Shown one piece after another: positions 25,231-34,973 of a stretch of 64,000 nt of DNA. Source of the stretch: Limnobacter parvus (GTDB lineage Bacteria; Pseudomonadota; Gammaproteobacteria; Burkholderiales; Burkholderiaceae_B). The notes beneath the pieces were generated by a model. The model was not told the origin of the DNA and searched no databases. It saw only the letters and a list, made by a program, of their open reading frames with translations. Where the stretch lies: NCBI RefSeq assembly GCF_024623725.1, contig NZ_JANKHG010000027.1:1-64000 (forward strand). Direction: 5' to 3'. Position 1 is the stretch's first letter. Each line of letters opens with the position of its first letter. The position numbers were made by a program, and so were the translations under genes.

Positions 25231-25887
25231 TTACATCCTATTTTCAAGCCACTTGGCTAGATCATGCGTCGTTTTTACCACGGCATCTGCGCCCCACTGA
25301 TCGATTGGGCTTGCAATGTAGCCGTATTCAACGGCCACGGTCTGCATGCCGGCGTCCCGACCGGAAACAACATCGCGCTCATCGTCACCAATCATGACGC
25401 AGTGTTCCGTAGGCAAGCGCATTTGGCCAGCGGCCATGAAACAAGGCATTGGCGACGGTTTGGGTTTTTCAGCGGTGTCGCCGCCAATCAACACGCTACA
25501 GCCAACATTCAAGCCGAGTTCATGCACCAGCTTTTCAGCCAGATAATAAGGCTTGTTCGTCACGATACCCCACTGCGCCCCGCGCGCCTTGATTTCATTC
25601 AACAAGGGCATGATTCCGCTGTACACAGCACTCTCCCGGGCAATTCGGGCTTCATATCGTTCCAGAAATTCGGCGCGCATGGCTAGAAAATCTGGGTAAT
25701 GTTGTTCAATCCCGAAGCCCACTTTGAGTAAGGCACGCGCACCCCCTGATGCCAGATGTTCCATGGCGCGGTAGGCCGTTATGTCAACGCCACGGTCACT
25801 TTGCATGTCTTGAATGGTGCCGCACAGGTCGGGCGCAGTGTCCACCAGCGTGCCATCCAGGTCAAAAAGAATCCCCTTGAGTTGCAT
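25231..25887 (-). CDS. gph: Phosphoglycolate phosphatase
   Basis: A HAD-superfamily phosphatase. The nucleophile motif is FDLDGTLVDTAPDL, the lysine region is GIVTNKP, and the acidic motif is MIGDDERDV. The helical cap follows the first motif. It is the Gph type, removing 2-phosphoglycolate formed during DNA repair or oxygenase reactions. Of two nearby ATGs the second (25887, 218 residues) is favoured because AAGGA, overlapping the ubiG stop, is six bases before it and abuts the first. Coupling to ubiG is therefore likely, and the ubiG-gph pair is common in betaproteobacteria. Confidence 0.9.
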   Translation of the reverse strand: MQLKGILFDLDGTLVDTAPDLCGTIQDMQSDRGVDITAYRAMEHLASGGARALLKVGFGIEQHYPDFLAMRAEFLERYEARIARESAVYSGIMPLLNEIKARGAQWGIVTNKPYYLAEKLVHELGLNVGCSVLIGGDTAEKPKPSPMPCFMAAGQMRLPTEHCVMIGDDERDVVSGRDAGMQTVAVEYGYIASPIDQWGADAVVKTTHDLAKWLENRM

Positions 25888-25896
25888 GGGCATTCC

Positions 25897-26613
25897 TTAA
25901 AGGGACTTTCTGCAGGCCACCATGTAGTTCACATCGGTGTCTCTGGCCAGTCGGTACACCTTGGTCAGTGGATTGTAAACCAAGCCAATAATTTCTGAAA
26001 AATCGAGTTTGGATTGGCGCGCGTATTGGGCCAGTTCCGAGGGCTTGATAAATTTTTTGTATTCATGCGTACCCTTGGGCAGCAGGTTCAGCACGTATTC
26101 GGCGCCAACAATTGCGAATACAAAACTCTTTGGGTTTCGGTTAATCGTAGAGAAAAATAGCCAGCCGCCCGGCTTGCACAAGTCTGCACAAGCTTGAATC
26201 GTTTGTGCAGGATCTGGAACATGCTCAAGCATTTCCAGGCAGGTCACCACATCAAATGTGCTTTGTTCTTCCAAGGCCAGTCGTTCAGCAGACACACAAC
26301 GGTAGTTCACGTTGTTCACGCCAGTTTCCAGTTTGTGCAGCTCAGCGACCTTAAGCGACTTGTCCGCCAGGTCGATTCCCAATACGTCAGCGCCTCGCCG
26401 GGCCATGCTTTCGGCAAGAATACCGCCACCACAACCCACATCCAGCACGCGTTTGTCTTTCAAATCCACTCGTTCATCAATCCAGTTCAGGCGAAGCGGA
26501 TTAATCTCATGCAGGGGGCGGAATTCGCTGTTGGGATCCCACCATTTGCTGGCGAGCGCTGAAAACTTTGCCAGCTCGGCATGGTCAACATTCTTGGATT
26601 CGATACTGCTCAT
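25897..26613 (-). CDS. ubiG: Ubiquinone biosynthesis O-methyltransferase UbiG
   Basis: A 238-residue class I methyltransferase. The start region KFSALASKWWDPNSEFRPLHEINPLRL is diagnostic of UbiG; it carries motif I in LDVGCGGGILAE and motif II around DVVTCLEMLEHVPDP. It performs both O-methylations of ubiquinone synthesis at the membrane surface. Its stop overlaps the Shine-Dalgarno of gph. The strong terminator upstream separates it from the OmpA-family gene, so it needs its own promoter. Confidence 0.95.
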   Translation of the reverse strand: MSSIESKNVDHAELAKFSALASKWWDPNSEFRPLHEINPLRLNWIDERVDLKDKRVLDVGCGGGILAESMARRGADVLGIDLADKSLKVAELHKLETGVNNVNYRCVSAERLALEEQSTFDVVTCLEMLEHVPDPAQTIQACADLCKPGGWLFFSTINRNPKSFVFAIVGAEYVLNLLPKGTHEYKKFIKPSELAQYARQSKLDFSEIIGLVYNPLTKVYRLARDTDVNYMVACRKSL

Positions 26614-26670
26614 GGTGTTGATGCTCGTGAATAAAATTCGACAATCAACAGTTTACCCGAAGGCAGAAAC

Positions 26671-26699
26671 AAAAAAGCCCAGCAATGCTGGGCTTTTTT
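26671..26699. terminator. Intrinsic terminator between ompA and ubiG
   Basis: AAAAAGCCCAGC and GCTGGGCTTTTTT form a 12-bp stem with a three-base loop and T tracts in both directions. On the minus strand it ends the OmpA-family transcript before ubiG. Confidence 0.9.
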
Positions 26700-26721
26700 G
26701 ATCAGAACCAGAGGTTACGAA

Positions 26722-27378
26722 TTACTTCATAACTTTCTGTGTTGCGTTGAATTCAATTTCAACGCGACGGTTCTGGGCGCGACCTTCACGGGTCTTGTTG
26801 TCAGCCACTGGCTGGCTTTCGCCCATGCCTTTGATCTGAATGCGATCAGCAGCTACGCCTTTGCTAACCATGTAGTCTTTCACAGCCTGAGCGCGGCGCT
26901 CAGACAGCTTCTGGTTGTATGCATCGGAACCGATAGAGTCGGTGTGACCGATAGCAACTACGCTGTTCAACTCAACTTGACCCAACTTGGCGATTTCAGC
27001 GTCGATACGGTCTTTACCGCCTTGCTTCAGTGTTGACTTGTCGAAATCGAAGTATGCATCAGCGTCCAGGCTTACTTTTGTAATAACTGGAGTAGGTGCT
27101 GGTGCTGGCTCTGGAGCAGGTGCTGGAGCAGCAACTGGTGCTGGGGCTGGTTTCTTGGGGATCAGGTCTGGATCACATTCCTGAATCGCCAAAGCGGCTG
27201 TGAAGTAGCTGGTACGAACGCATTCGCCGGAGCCATCTTTAACTACCTTGCCGCTTGCATCCACTACGTAGCCGGACAGGCCCTCGCCTTTGTCTGTTGT
27301 GTGGGCCATAGCGGCTGTAGACGCTGTGCCAATGGCCATTGCCATCAGTACTTGCGTGAGAGTCGACATTTTTTTCAT
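26722..27378 (-). CDS. OmpA family outer membrane / peptidoglycan-binding protein
   Basis: From ATG 27378, preceded by AAGGAG, the product is 218 residues. A signal peptide ends near STAAMA. A short N-terminal domain holds two cysteines (GECVRTSY and QECDPDL). A Pro/Ala linker of repeated APAP units follows, then a C-terminal OmpA domain of about 110 residues that binds peptidoglycan. The motifs FDFDKSTL, GHTDSIGSDAYN, LSERRAQAVKDY and NRRVEIEF are all present. There is no eight-stranded barrel, so it resembles the short OmpA-like proteins found next to gyrA/ubiG in Burkholderiales and Bordetella. It should tether the outer membrane to the cell wall. Confidence 0.92.
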   Translation of the reverse strand: MKKMSTLTQVLMAMAIGTASTAAMAHTTDKGEGLSGYVVDASGKVVKDGSGECVRTSYFTAALAIQECDPDLIPKKPAPAPVAAPAPAPEPAPAPTPVITKVSLDADAYFDFDKSTLKQGGKDRIDAEIAKLGQVELNSVVAIGHTDSIGSDAYNQKLSERRAQAVKDYMVSKGVAADRIQIKGMGESQPVADNKTREGRAQNRRVEIEFNATQKVMK

Positions 27379-27453
27379 TGTTGCTCCTTGGGTTAAATAG
27401 GGGTTCAAGCTGGTTGATAGTTTACAGTAGAGGCTGTCATTGTTATCACCCTC

Positions 27454-28776
27454 TCAACCAACTTTCTCGACACGAGTCTGCCACACTCGTTGGGTTTTCC
27501 GCATGATTTCCCCGACTAATTCTGACCTTTTGCCTACAAGTTGTTGCGATTGCACAACTTGTACGCCTGCCACCCAAACATGCGTCACATCCCGGGAAGC
27601 CCCGCTGTAAGCCAGTTTAGACGTCAGATTGTGGTTAGGTAATTGGTGGGGCGCTTCGCCAACCGCCACTGCAATCAGGTCTGCTTGCAAGCCAATTGCG
27701 ATTCGACCTATCAGGTGGTCTGCACCCAAGGCCTTGGCTGCATGGCAGGTCATACTCAGCAATAGTTCACCAGCATTGAAAGCAGTCGCATCGCCGCTTG
27801 TGCCTTTGCACAGCAACGAAGCAAGGCGGCCTTCGTCCCACATGTCCAGCTTGTTGTTGCTAGCGGCACCATCTGTGCCCACTACCACATTCACACCTGC
27901 CTTTAACGCGCCTGCCACTGGAGCAAAGCCGCTTGCCAGTTTCAGGTTGGATGAAGGGCAGTGCACCAAACTGGCGCCTTTGGCCGCCATTGTCCTGAGT
28001 TCACGTTCGCTCAAATGCACGCCATGTACGGCCATGAATCGTTCATTAATCAAACCCAGATTCTCGAATCGTTCAAAAGGCCGAATGCCATCGCGGCTTA
28101 TTGCATCATTCACCTCACTTTCGGTTTCATGCAGATGGCAGTGAATTGGCAAGTCCATTTCTTCTGCAAGCATGGCCATGTGCTTGAAGGTTTCATCACT
28201 GACTGTGTAAGGGGCGTGTGGGGCTAGCGTCCAGTGCACGGTGGGCTCAAGTATGAATTTGTCACGGGCCGCCAAGCCAAGTTCAATGTACTGTTTGGCT
28301 TCTGATGCATACCTCGTCGGAAATTCAATCACGGTAATTCCTGCAAACACCCTGGAACCGACATCCAGTGCGGCTTGAGCGACCTGCTCAGGAAAGAAAT
28401 ACATGTCGTTGAAAGTTGTGGTTCCGCCTAGAAGCATTTCGGCTGCCGCCAACACAGTGCCGTCGTAAACAAACTCCGCGTCGGCCAAGGCGCCTTCCAA
28501 AGGCCATATCCGAGTTTGAAGCCAGTCATGCAGCGCCAGGTCGTCGGCTGCCCCACGCAGCAAGTTCATGGCTGCATGGGTGTGGCAATTGATCAGTCCC
28601 GGCATCAGCACCTGGCCGGTCAAGTCGACTGGTTCGGCCTGTGGGTACTGCTTGACCAATTCATTCCGGGGGCCGATTGCTAAAATGAGGTTTTCGTTCA
28701 GCAAAACCGCATGGTTTTCAAGCACTTCAGCACTGTGATTGAGGCACAGAAGCCATTGGGGGATCAGTAGTTGCAT
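27454..28776 (-). CDS. TRZ/ATZ amidohydrolase (5'-methylthioadenosine / S-adenosylhomocysteine deaminase-like)
   Basis: A zinc amidohydrolase of 440 residues from ATG 28776; the frame continues upstream without a start signal. Metal ligands appear in NCHTHAAMNLLRG, HCHLHETESEV and GTDGAASNNKLDMW. The substrate-contacting HGVHLSERE is also present. This is the MtaD-like group that deaminates MTA, SAH or adenosine, or related purines. Its place upstream of ompA-ubiG fits a role in handling SAH made by UbiG-type methyltransferases, though this link is inference. It is divergent from gyrA. Confidence 0.85.
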   Translation of the reverse strand: MQLLIPQWLLCLNHSAEVLENHAVLLNENLILAIGPRNELVKQYPQAEPVDLTGQVLMPGLINCHTHAAMNLLRGAADDLALHDWLQTRIWPLEGALADAEFVYDGTVLAAAEMLLGGTTTFNDMYFFPEQVAQAALDVGSRVFAGITVIEFPTRYASEAKQYIELGLAARDKFILEPTVHWTLAPHAPYTVSDETFKHMAMLAEEMDLPIHCHLHETESEVNDAISRDGIRPFERFENLGLINERFMAVHGVHLSERELRTMAAKGASLVHCPSSNLKLASGFAPVAGALKAGVNVVVGTDGAASNNKLDMWDEGRLASLLCKGTSGDATAFNAGELLLSMTCHAAKALGADHLIGRIAIGLQADLIAVAVGEAPHQLPNHNLTSKLAYSGASRDVTHVWVAGVQVVQSQQLVGKRSELVGEIMRKTQRVWQTRVEKVG

Positions 28777-28835
28777 GGGTGGGTTCACTAGATGATTTGG
28801 AACGCACCATTGCGCCCAGTTTATTCGATTTTGGC

Positions 28836-28844
28836 TGATACAAT
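28836..28844 (+). promoter_or_regulatory. Extended -10 promoter of gyrA
   Basis: TGATACAAT is a TGn-type extended -10 element about 100 bases before the gyrA start; such promoters tolerate a poor -35, and none is clear here. The leader contains no obvious terminator. Confidence 0.5.
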
Positions 28845-28945
28845 CGAAGGCTTGCAAGTGTAGCGCCTGGGATGTGGCGCAGCCTCAATTGGCAGCGTCC
28901 CGAATCGTTATTCCTTCAGTCAAATAATTCAACACAAGAAGAAAC

Positions 28946-31597
28946 ATGGATTCATTCGCAAAAGAAACGCTCCCCATCAGCCTTGAAGAGGAAATGCGCC
29001 GGTCGTACCTCGACTACGCGATGAGCGTTATTGTGGGGCGTGCGCTGCCCGATGTTCGTGACGGTTTAAAACCTGTTCACCGTCGCGTTTTGTTTGCCAT
29101 GCACGAGTTGAACAATGACTGGAACCGGGCCTACAAGAAATCGGCCCGTATTGTTGGTGACGTAATCGGTAAGTACCATCCGCACGGCGATTCTGCGGTG
29201 TACGACACCATCGTTCGCATGGCGCAAGACTTTTCCCTGCGTTACATGTTGGTCGATGGTCAAGGTAACTTTGGTTCAATCGATGGCGATAACGCTGCGG
29301 CAATGCGTTACACAGAAATTCGCCTTGCAAAGATTGCGCAGGAAATGTTGCTGGACATTGACAAAGAAACCGTCGATTTCGGCCCGAACTACGATGGTAG
29401 CGAGAGAGAGCCCAAGGTGCTTCCCGCGCGCTTGCCTAACCTGCTGGTGAACGGATCTTCAGGAATTGCCGTGGGCATGGCGACCAACATGCCTCCGCAC
29501 AACCTGAAGGAAGTGATCGCAGCTTGCCTGTTCGCCATTGATGCACCGGAATGCACCGTAGACGATTTGATCGAGCTGATCCCCGCACCCGACTTCCCGA
29601 CAGCCGGCATTATTTACGGTATTCAGGGCGTGCGTGAGGGTTATCGCACTGGCCGTGGCCGTGTGGTAATGCGTGCGAAAACCCATTTTGAAGATCTGGA
29701 CCGTGGCAACCGTCAGTCCATTATTGTGGATGAATTGCCTTACCAGGTGAACAAGAAAACCTTGCTTGAGCGAATTGCCGAGCTGGTTTCCGAAAAGAAA
29801 ATCGAAGGCATTTCCGATATTCGCGATGAATCCGACAAAGACGGTATCCGTGTCGTTATCGAATTGAAGCGCGGTGAGGTGCCAGAGGTTATTTTGAATA
29901 ACCTGTACAAGAACACCCAGCTTCAAGACACCTTCGGTATCAATATGGTGGCTTTGGTCGATGGCCAGCCCCGTTTGCTGAACCTTCGCGACCTTATTTT
30001 TTACTTCTTGCGTCACCGCCGCGAAGTAATTACCCGCCGTACTGTGTTCGAATTGCGCAAGGCACGCGATCGTGGTCACGTGTTGGAAGGTCTGGCTGTT
30101 GCGTTGGCCAACATTGATGAATTCATTGCGATCATCAAAGCTGCCCCATCGCCGCCCGTGGCGAAAGCGGACTTGGTCGCAAAAAGCTGGGATTCTTCCA
30201 TTGTTCGCGAGATGTTGGCTCGCACCGAGCTGGGCGAATCGGGTGGGGCGAAAGCCTTCCGTCCGGAAGGGCTTCCGGCGCGTTTGGGCATTCAAGACGA
30301 CGGCTTGTATCGCCTAAGCGAAGTTCAAGCACAAGAAATTTTGAACATGCGCTTGCAGCGATTGACGGGGCTTGAACAAGACAAAATTTTGAACGAATAC
30401 AAGGAAGTAATTGATCAGATCGCGGATTTGCTCGATATTTTGTCAAAGCCAGAACGTATCAATCAAATTATTAAAGACGAACTGACATCAATCGGAAACG
30501 AGTTTTCTGACGAACGCCGTTCAATGATCGAATTCAATGCCACCGAATTGGGCACGGAAGACCTGATCACGCCGCAAGATATGGTGGTCACACTGTCCCA
30601 TTCCGGCTACATCAAGAGCCAGCCTCTGACCGAATACCGAGCTCAAAAACGCGGCGGGCGCGGTAAACAGGCAGCAACCACCAAAGAAGACGACTGGATT
30701 GATTACTTGTTCGTGGCCAACACCCATGACACGATTCTGTACTTCAGTAACGCCGGGCGCGTGTACTGGTTGAAGGTGTATGAGGTACCGCAAGGTTCGC
30801 GCACTTCGCGTGGCCGTCCAATTGTGAACATGTTCCCCTTGGCCGAAGGTGAGAAAATCACCGCAGTACTTCCAGTAAAAAGTTTTGAAGAAGACAACCG
30901 CTACGTGTTCATGGCCACCAGCCTGGGTACGGTGAAAAAGTCAAAATTGAGCGACTTTTCCCGCCCCATGAAGCGCGGCATTATCGCGGTAAATCTGGAC
31001 GAAGGTGACTATCTGATAGGCGCAGCCATGACGAATGGCACCAACGATGTCATGTTGTTCAGCGATTCAGGCAAAGCAGTTCGATTCGATGAAAATGATG
31101 TGCGTGCCATGGGCCGCAATGCTCGCGGTGTGCGCGGAATGAATTTGGAAGAAGGGCAGTGCGTGATCGCCATGCTGGTTGCTGAAAGCGAGCAACAGTC
31201 AGTATTGACTGCCACGGAGCACGGCTATGGCAAGCGCACACCCGTTTCCGAGTACACCCGCCACGGGCGCGGTACGAAAGGCATGATTGCGATTCAAACC
31301 TCCGAGCGAAATGGCCGGGTGGTTTCCGCGGTATTGGTGAATCCCACTGACGAAATCATGTTGATCACCACCGGTGGTGTTCTGGTGCGTACACGGGTAT
31401 CTGAAATTCGTGAAATGGGCCGCGCCACCCAAGGCGTTACCCTGATTAATGTGGATGAGGGCACTTGGTTGTCGGGTTTGCAACGCATTGTTGAGTCCGA
31501 TGCCGAAGACATTGTCGATGAGTTGGAAGAGGGGCAGAAAGGTGACGATGCGAAAGCTGGCGATTCATCGGATGCCCCCGCAGGAACAGACGAGTAA
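28946..31597 (+). CDS. gyrA: DNA gyrase subunit A
   Basis: An 883-residue gyrase A subunit whose N-terminal numbering matches E. coli. The catalytic tyrosine is Tyr122 in AAMRYTE, and the resistance-determining residues Ser83 and Asp87 are the sensitive wild type. The GyrA box is QKRGGRGK in the C-terminal DNA-wrapping domain, and GyrA propeller repeats follow to an acidic tail. It supercoils DNA together with GyrB in an ATP-dependent cycle. It heads the plus-strand block that continues into serC 29 bases after its stop, the usual order in Burkholderiales. Confidence 0.98.
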   Translation: MDSFAKETLPISLEEEMRRSYLDYAMSVIVGRALPDVRDGLKPVHRRVLFAMHELNNDWNRAYKKSARIVGDVIGKYHPHGDSAVYDTIVRMAQDFSLRYMLVDGQGNFGSIDGDNAAAMRYTEIRLAKIAQEMLLDIDKETVDFGPNYDGSEREPKVLPARLPNLLVNGSSGIAVGMATNMPPHNLKEVIAACLFAIDAPECTVDDLIELIPAPDFPTAGIIYGIQGVREGYRTGRGRVVMRAKTHFEDLDRGNRQSIIVDELPYQVNKKTLLERIAELVSEKKIEGISDIRDESDKDGIRVVIELKRGEVPEVILNNLYKNTQLQDTFGINMVALVDGQPRLLNLRDLIFYFLRHRREVITRRTVFELRKARDRGHVLEGLAVALANIDEFIAIIKAAPSPPVAKADLVAKSWDSSIVREMLARTELGESGGAKAFRPEGLPARLGIQDDGLYRLSEVQAQEILNMRLQRLTGLEQDKILNEYKEVIDQIADLLDILSKPERINQIIKDELTSIGNEFSDERRSMIEFNATELGTEDLITPQDMVVTLSHSGYIKSQPLTEYRAQKRGGRGKQAATTKEDDWIDYLFVANTHDTILYFSNAGRVYWLKVYEVPQGSRTSRGRPIVNMFPLAEGEKITAVLPVKSFEEDNRYVFMATSLGTVKKSKLSDFSRPMKRGIIAVNLDEGDYLIGAAMTNGTNDVMLFSDSGKAVRFDENDVRAMGRNARGVRGMNLEEGQCVIAMLVAESEQQSVLTATEHGYGKRTPVSEYTRHGRGTKGMIAIQTSERNGRVVSAVLVNPTDEIMLITTGGVLVRTRVSEIREMGRATQGVTLINVDEGTWLSGLQRIVESDAEDIVDELEEGQKGDDAKAGDSSDAPAGTDE

Positions 31598-31626
31598 CAG
31601 TGAACGGTTGATTGCACAGGGCAAGC

Positions 31627-32745
31627 ATGTCTAGAGTTTGGAATTTTTCTGCGGGTCCGGCGGCCTTGCCTGAATCAGTGCTGCGCCGTGCGGCCGAAGA
31701 AATGCTGGATTGGCAGGGCAAGGGTTTGTCTGTGATGGAAATGAGTCATCGCAGCCCGGAATACACCGACATTTTCGAGAAAACCCGCAGCGATTTTCGT
31801 AAACTGCTGAACGTGCCGGAAACGCACGATGTGCTTTTTATGCAAGGCGGCGCCGTGGGTATGAATGCGATTGTGCCGATGAACCTGATGAACGGTTTTG
31901 AGCAAGCGGCATTTGTTAACACTGGCGCTTGGTCAAAAAAAACTGCCAAAGAGTTTTCTAAATATGGTCTTTCCCGTGTGGTGCTGGACAATGCCAATTC
32001 GGTGGCCGATTCCGCAGTATCGTGCTACGTGCCTGAATGCGCACCTTTGCTGGATCGTGTGAATGGTCAGCAAATGGCTTATCTGCATTATTGCGACAAC
32101 GAAACCATTAGCGGTGTTGAGTTCAACGGACAAGTTGAAGCCATCGCCAGTCAACTGGATTGCCCCGTGGTTGCGGATATGTCGTCCAATATTTTGTCCA
32201 AAACCCTGGAAGTGTCGAAATATGGGGTGATCTATGGCGGCGCGCAGAAAAATGTGGGGCCGGCGGGTGTCACGATTGTGATTGTTGACAAAGCGCTTCT
32301 AAACCGCGCCTTGCCGATTTGTCCGTCGGCATTCACTTTCGGCACTGTGGCGGAAAATGGCTCCATGTACAACACGCCACCCACTTATTCAATTTATATT
32401 GCTGGCCTGGTGTTTGAATGGCTGATCGAGCAGGGTGGTGTGCAATGGGCGCAATCCCAAGCACAGGAAAAAGCAAGTTTGCTTTATGGCACGATTGACA
32501 GCAGCACTTTGTACAATTGCCCTGTTCGCACCGAAGACCGTTCCCGAATGAATGTGCCATTCACCCTGGCTGATGAGTCGTTGAACGCAAGGTTTTTAAG
32601 CAGAGCGGCTGAACAAGGCTTGGTTCAGTTGAAAGGACACAAGTCAGTGGGCGGCATGCGCGCGTCAATTTACAATGCCATGCCCTTGGAAGGGGTAAAG
32701 GCCTTGGTTGAATTCATGTGTGAATTCGAAAAGTCGGAGACCTGA
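31627..32745 (+). CDS. serC: Phosphoserine aminotransferase
   Basis: A 372-residue class V aminotransferase. The start FSAGPAALPESVL and the PLP lysine in YGGAQKNVGPAG are diagnostic. It converts 3-phosphohydroxypyruvate to phosphoserine for serine, and the related step for pyridoxal phosphate synthesis. ATG 31627 has AGGG just upstream. Its stop overlaps the pheA start by one base, so translation is coupled. It opens the serine/aromatic supraoperon. Confidence 0.97.
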   Translation: MSRVWNFSAGPAALPESVLRRAAEEMLDWQGKGLSVMEMSHRSPEYTDIFEKTRSDFRKLLNVPETHDVLFMQGGAVGMNAIVPMNLMNGFEQAAFVNTGAWSKKTAKEFSKYGLSRVVLDNANSVADSAVSCYVPECAPLLDRVNGQQMAYLHYCDNETISGVEFNGQVEAIASQLDCPVVADMSSNILSKTLEVSKYGVIYGGAQKNVGPAGVTIVIVDKALLNRALPICPSAFTFGTVAENGSMYNTPPTYSIYIAGLVFEWLIEQGGVQWAQSQAQEKASLLYGTIDSSTLYNCPVRTEDRSRMNVPFTLADESLNARFLSRAAEQGLVQLKGHKSVGGMRASIYNAMPLEGVKALVEFMCEFEKSET

Positions 32746-33836
32746 TGAACACACCTGATATCAATACTGAATTATTGAAGTTTCGCGATCAAATCGACGA
32801 AATTGACCAGCAAATGCTGGTGTTGTTGAACAAGCGAGCAAGCTTGGCCCAATCGATTGGCCACGTGAAAGCGAAAGCCGATGCTCCCGTAATGCGCCCA
32901 GAGCGGGAAGCACAGGTGCTGGACAAGTTAAATGCCGCCAACAGCGGTCCTTTAAATGCCCAACACGTAAATACCTTGTTTAAAGAGATTATGTCTGCTT
33001 GCCGTTCGCTGGAACGCGAGGTTCATGTGGCTTTTCTGGGCCCACTGGGCACTTACAGCGAACAGGCCGTGTGGTCGTTTTTCGGCCATTGTGTGCAGGC
33101 CGAGCCGGTTGAAACCATAGAGGAAGCTTTTCGCCAGTTGCAGGCGCAGCAGGTTGATTTTGCCGTGGTGCCTGTTGAGAACTCAACTGAAGGCTCGATT
33201 GCCCGCACCTTGGATGCTTTGGTGGAATCAAGTGCCAAGGTGTGTGGCGAGGTTCAATTGGCCATCCACCACCAGTTGCTTTGCCAAACCGGGTCGCTGG
33301 AAGGCATTGAGAAAATTTGCGCGCATCCGCAAGCCCTGGCGCAATGTCGCGGATGGCTTGCCCAATATGCGCCGCATATTCAGCAAGAAACCGTTGCAAG
33401 TAATGGCGTGGCCGCACGAATGGCCAGCGAGAATTCAAGCATTGCTGCGATTGCCGGGCAGGCTGCCCGGGAACGTTATGGTTTGAAAGCCTTTCAAGAA
33501 CATATTCAGGACGATGCACACAACACCACACGTTTTTTGGTGTTGGGCAATCAAGTCACAGGGCCTTCAGGGCAAGACAAAACCAGCCTGGTTGCATCGG
33601 TTCCGAATCAGCCAGGTGCAGTTTACAAAATGCTGGAGCCCTTCAACGCTGAAAACGTGTCAATGACCCGGCTTGAATCCCGCCCGGCCCGCAACGGCCG
33701 ATGGGAATATCATTTTTTCATCGACTTGCAAGGCCATCAAACAGAGCCGGCGGTGGCCAAGGCACTTGAACAATTGAATAAAAGCGCATCCTTTTTGAAA
33801 GTGCTGGGTTCCTACCCGGCCGCACAACGAAACTGA
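32745..33836 (+). CDS. pheA: Bifunctional chorismate mutase / prephenate dehydratase (P-protein)
   Basis: A 363-residue enzyme with three parts. An AroQ-type chorismate mutase lies at about residues 10-90 (RDQIDEIDQQMLVLLNKRA). A prephenate dehydratase spans about 95-275, with VPVENSTEGSIARTLDAL. A C-terminal ACT domain (about 285-360) carries the phenylalanine-binding ESRPARNGRWEYHFFID. It makes phenylpyruvate from chorismate and should be feedback-inhibited by phenylalanine. The following hisC-type aminotransferase completes phenylalanine and tyrosine synthesis. Confidence 0.97.
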   Translation: MNTPDINTELLKFRDQIDEIDQQMLVLLNKRASLAQSIGHVKAKADAPVMRPEREAQVLDKLNAANSGPLNAQHVNTLFKEIMSACRSLEREVHVAFLGPLGTYSEQAVWSFFGHCVQAEPVETIEEAFRQLQAQQVDFAVVPVENSTEGSIARTLDALVESSAKVCGEVQLAIHHQLLCQTGSLEGIEKICAHPQALAQCRGWLAQYAPHIQQETVASNGVAARMASENSSIAAIAGQAARERYGLKAFQEHIQDDAHNTTRFLVLGNQVTGPSGQDKTSLVASVPNQPGAVYKMLEPFNAENVSMTRLESRPARNGRWEYHFFIDLQGHQTEPAVAKALEQLNKSASFLKVLGSYPAAQRN

Positions 33837-33845
33837 CGTAGCACC

Positions 33846-34973
33846 ATGCAAAAACTGACTGAGCAAGCCCCACAATTCATTCGCGACATTGCCCCGTACA
33901 AGGCGGGCAAGCCTGTGTCAGATGTAGTTCGTGAATTGGGCCTGGACCCAAACACGGTTGTCAAGCTGGCTTCAAATGAAAATCCGCTGGGATTGGGCGA
34001 AAAAGCCAAAGCGGCGATAGCTCAAGCTGCTTTGGACTTGGGGCGCTACCCCGATGCAAATGGTTTTTCGCTGAAGGCAAGGTTGGCCGCTCGGCATGAT
34101 GTAAAAGCTGAGCAAATTACCCTTGGAAACGGTTCCAACGATGTGTTGGAATTGGCTGCCAAGGCATTTCTTACCCAAGGCACCAACGCGGTCTTCTCAC
34201 AGTACGCATTCGCTGTGTATCCACTGGCTACTCAGGGCTGCGGTGCGCAGTCCAAAGTCGTGCCGGCTCTGTGCTACACCCATGATCTTGATGGCTTTTT
34301 GAACGCCATTGATTCAGAAACACGTGTGGTGTTTATTGCAAACCCGAACAACCCCACCGGCACTTTTTTGCCGCAGGAAAAGCTGCTCGCGTTTCTGAAG
34401 CGGGTTCCCCAACAAGTACTGGTGGTGCTGGATGAAGCGTACAACGAATTTTTAAAGCCCGAAGATCAATACGATTCCACGCAATGGGTTGCCCAGTTCC
34501 CCAATTTGCTGGTGTCCCGCAGTTTCTCCAAGGCGTATGGCTTGGCAGGTTTGCGGGTGGGCTACGCGGTTTCCAGCACTGAGGTGGCCGACTTGATGAA
34601 TCGGGTTCGCCAGCCTTTCAACGTGAATTCGCTGGCATTGGCTGCCGCTGAAGCGGCGATTGATGACCGTGAGTTTTTACAAAAAACCTATGAAATCAAT
34701 TTGAGAGGCCTGGAACAAATTCAAAGTGGCTTGAAGTTTTTGGGGCTGGAATACGTACCTTCCTACGGCAATTTTGTGTTGTTCAAAGCCGGAAATACAC
34801 CTGAGGCAGGCATGAAAGTGTTCGACGCCCTGCAGCGTTTGGGTGTGATTGTACGCCCTGTAAATGGCTACGGCTTGCCCGAATGGTTGCGTGTGTCCAT
34901 CGGCTTGCCCCATGAAAATGAGGCTTTTTTGGCTGCATTGCTCACGGCACTGGCTGCCATGAAGGCGCCGTAA
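33846..34973 (+). CDS. hisC: Histidinol-phosphate / aromatic aminotransferase (HisC2)
   Basis: A 375-residue PLP enzyme of fold type I. The Schiff-base lysine is in SRSFSKAYGLAGLRVGY and the substrate loop is NPNNPTGTFLP. It is the second HisC type usually found between pheA and tyrA. There it is thought to transaminate phenylpyruvate, hydroxyphenylpyruvate or arogenate as well as imidazole-acetol phosphate. Its stop overlaps the tyrA start (TAATG). Whether it also serves histidine synthesis depends on a hisC elsewhere in the genome. Confidence 0.92.
   Translation: MQKLTEQAPQFIRDIAPYKAGKPVSDVVRELGLDPNTVVKLASNENPLGLGEKAKAAIAQAALDLGRYPDANGFSLKARLAARHDVKAEQITLGNGSNDVLELAAKAFLTQGTNAVFSQYAFAVYPLATQGCGAQSKVVPALCYTHDLDGFLNAIDSETRVVFIANPNNPTGTFLPQEKLLAFLKRVPQQVLVVLDEAYNEFLKPEDQYDSTQWVAQFPNLLVSRSFSKAYGLAGLRVGYAVSSTEVADLMNRVRQPFNVNSLALAAAEAAIDDREFLQKTYEINLRGLEQIQSGLKFLGLEYVPSYGNFVLFKAGNTPEAGMKVFDALQRLGVIVRPVNGYGLPEWLRVSIGLPHENEAFLAALLTALAAMKAP

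Noticed and set aside
29186-29210. Possible quinolone-resistance changes in GyrA
   Set aside because: Ser83 and Asp87 are the susceptible residues. Asp95 in place of Pro is a lineage difference outside the main hot spots.
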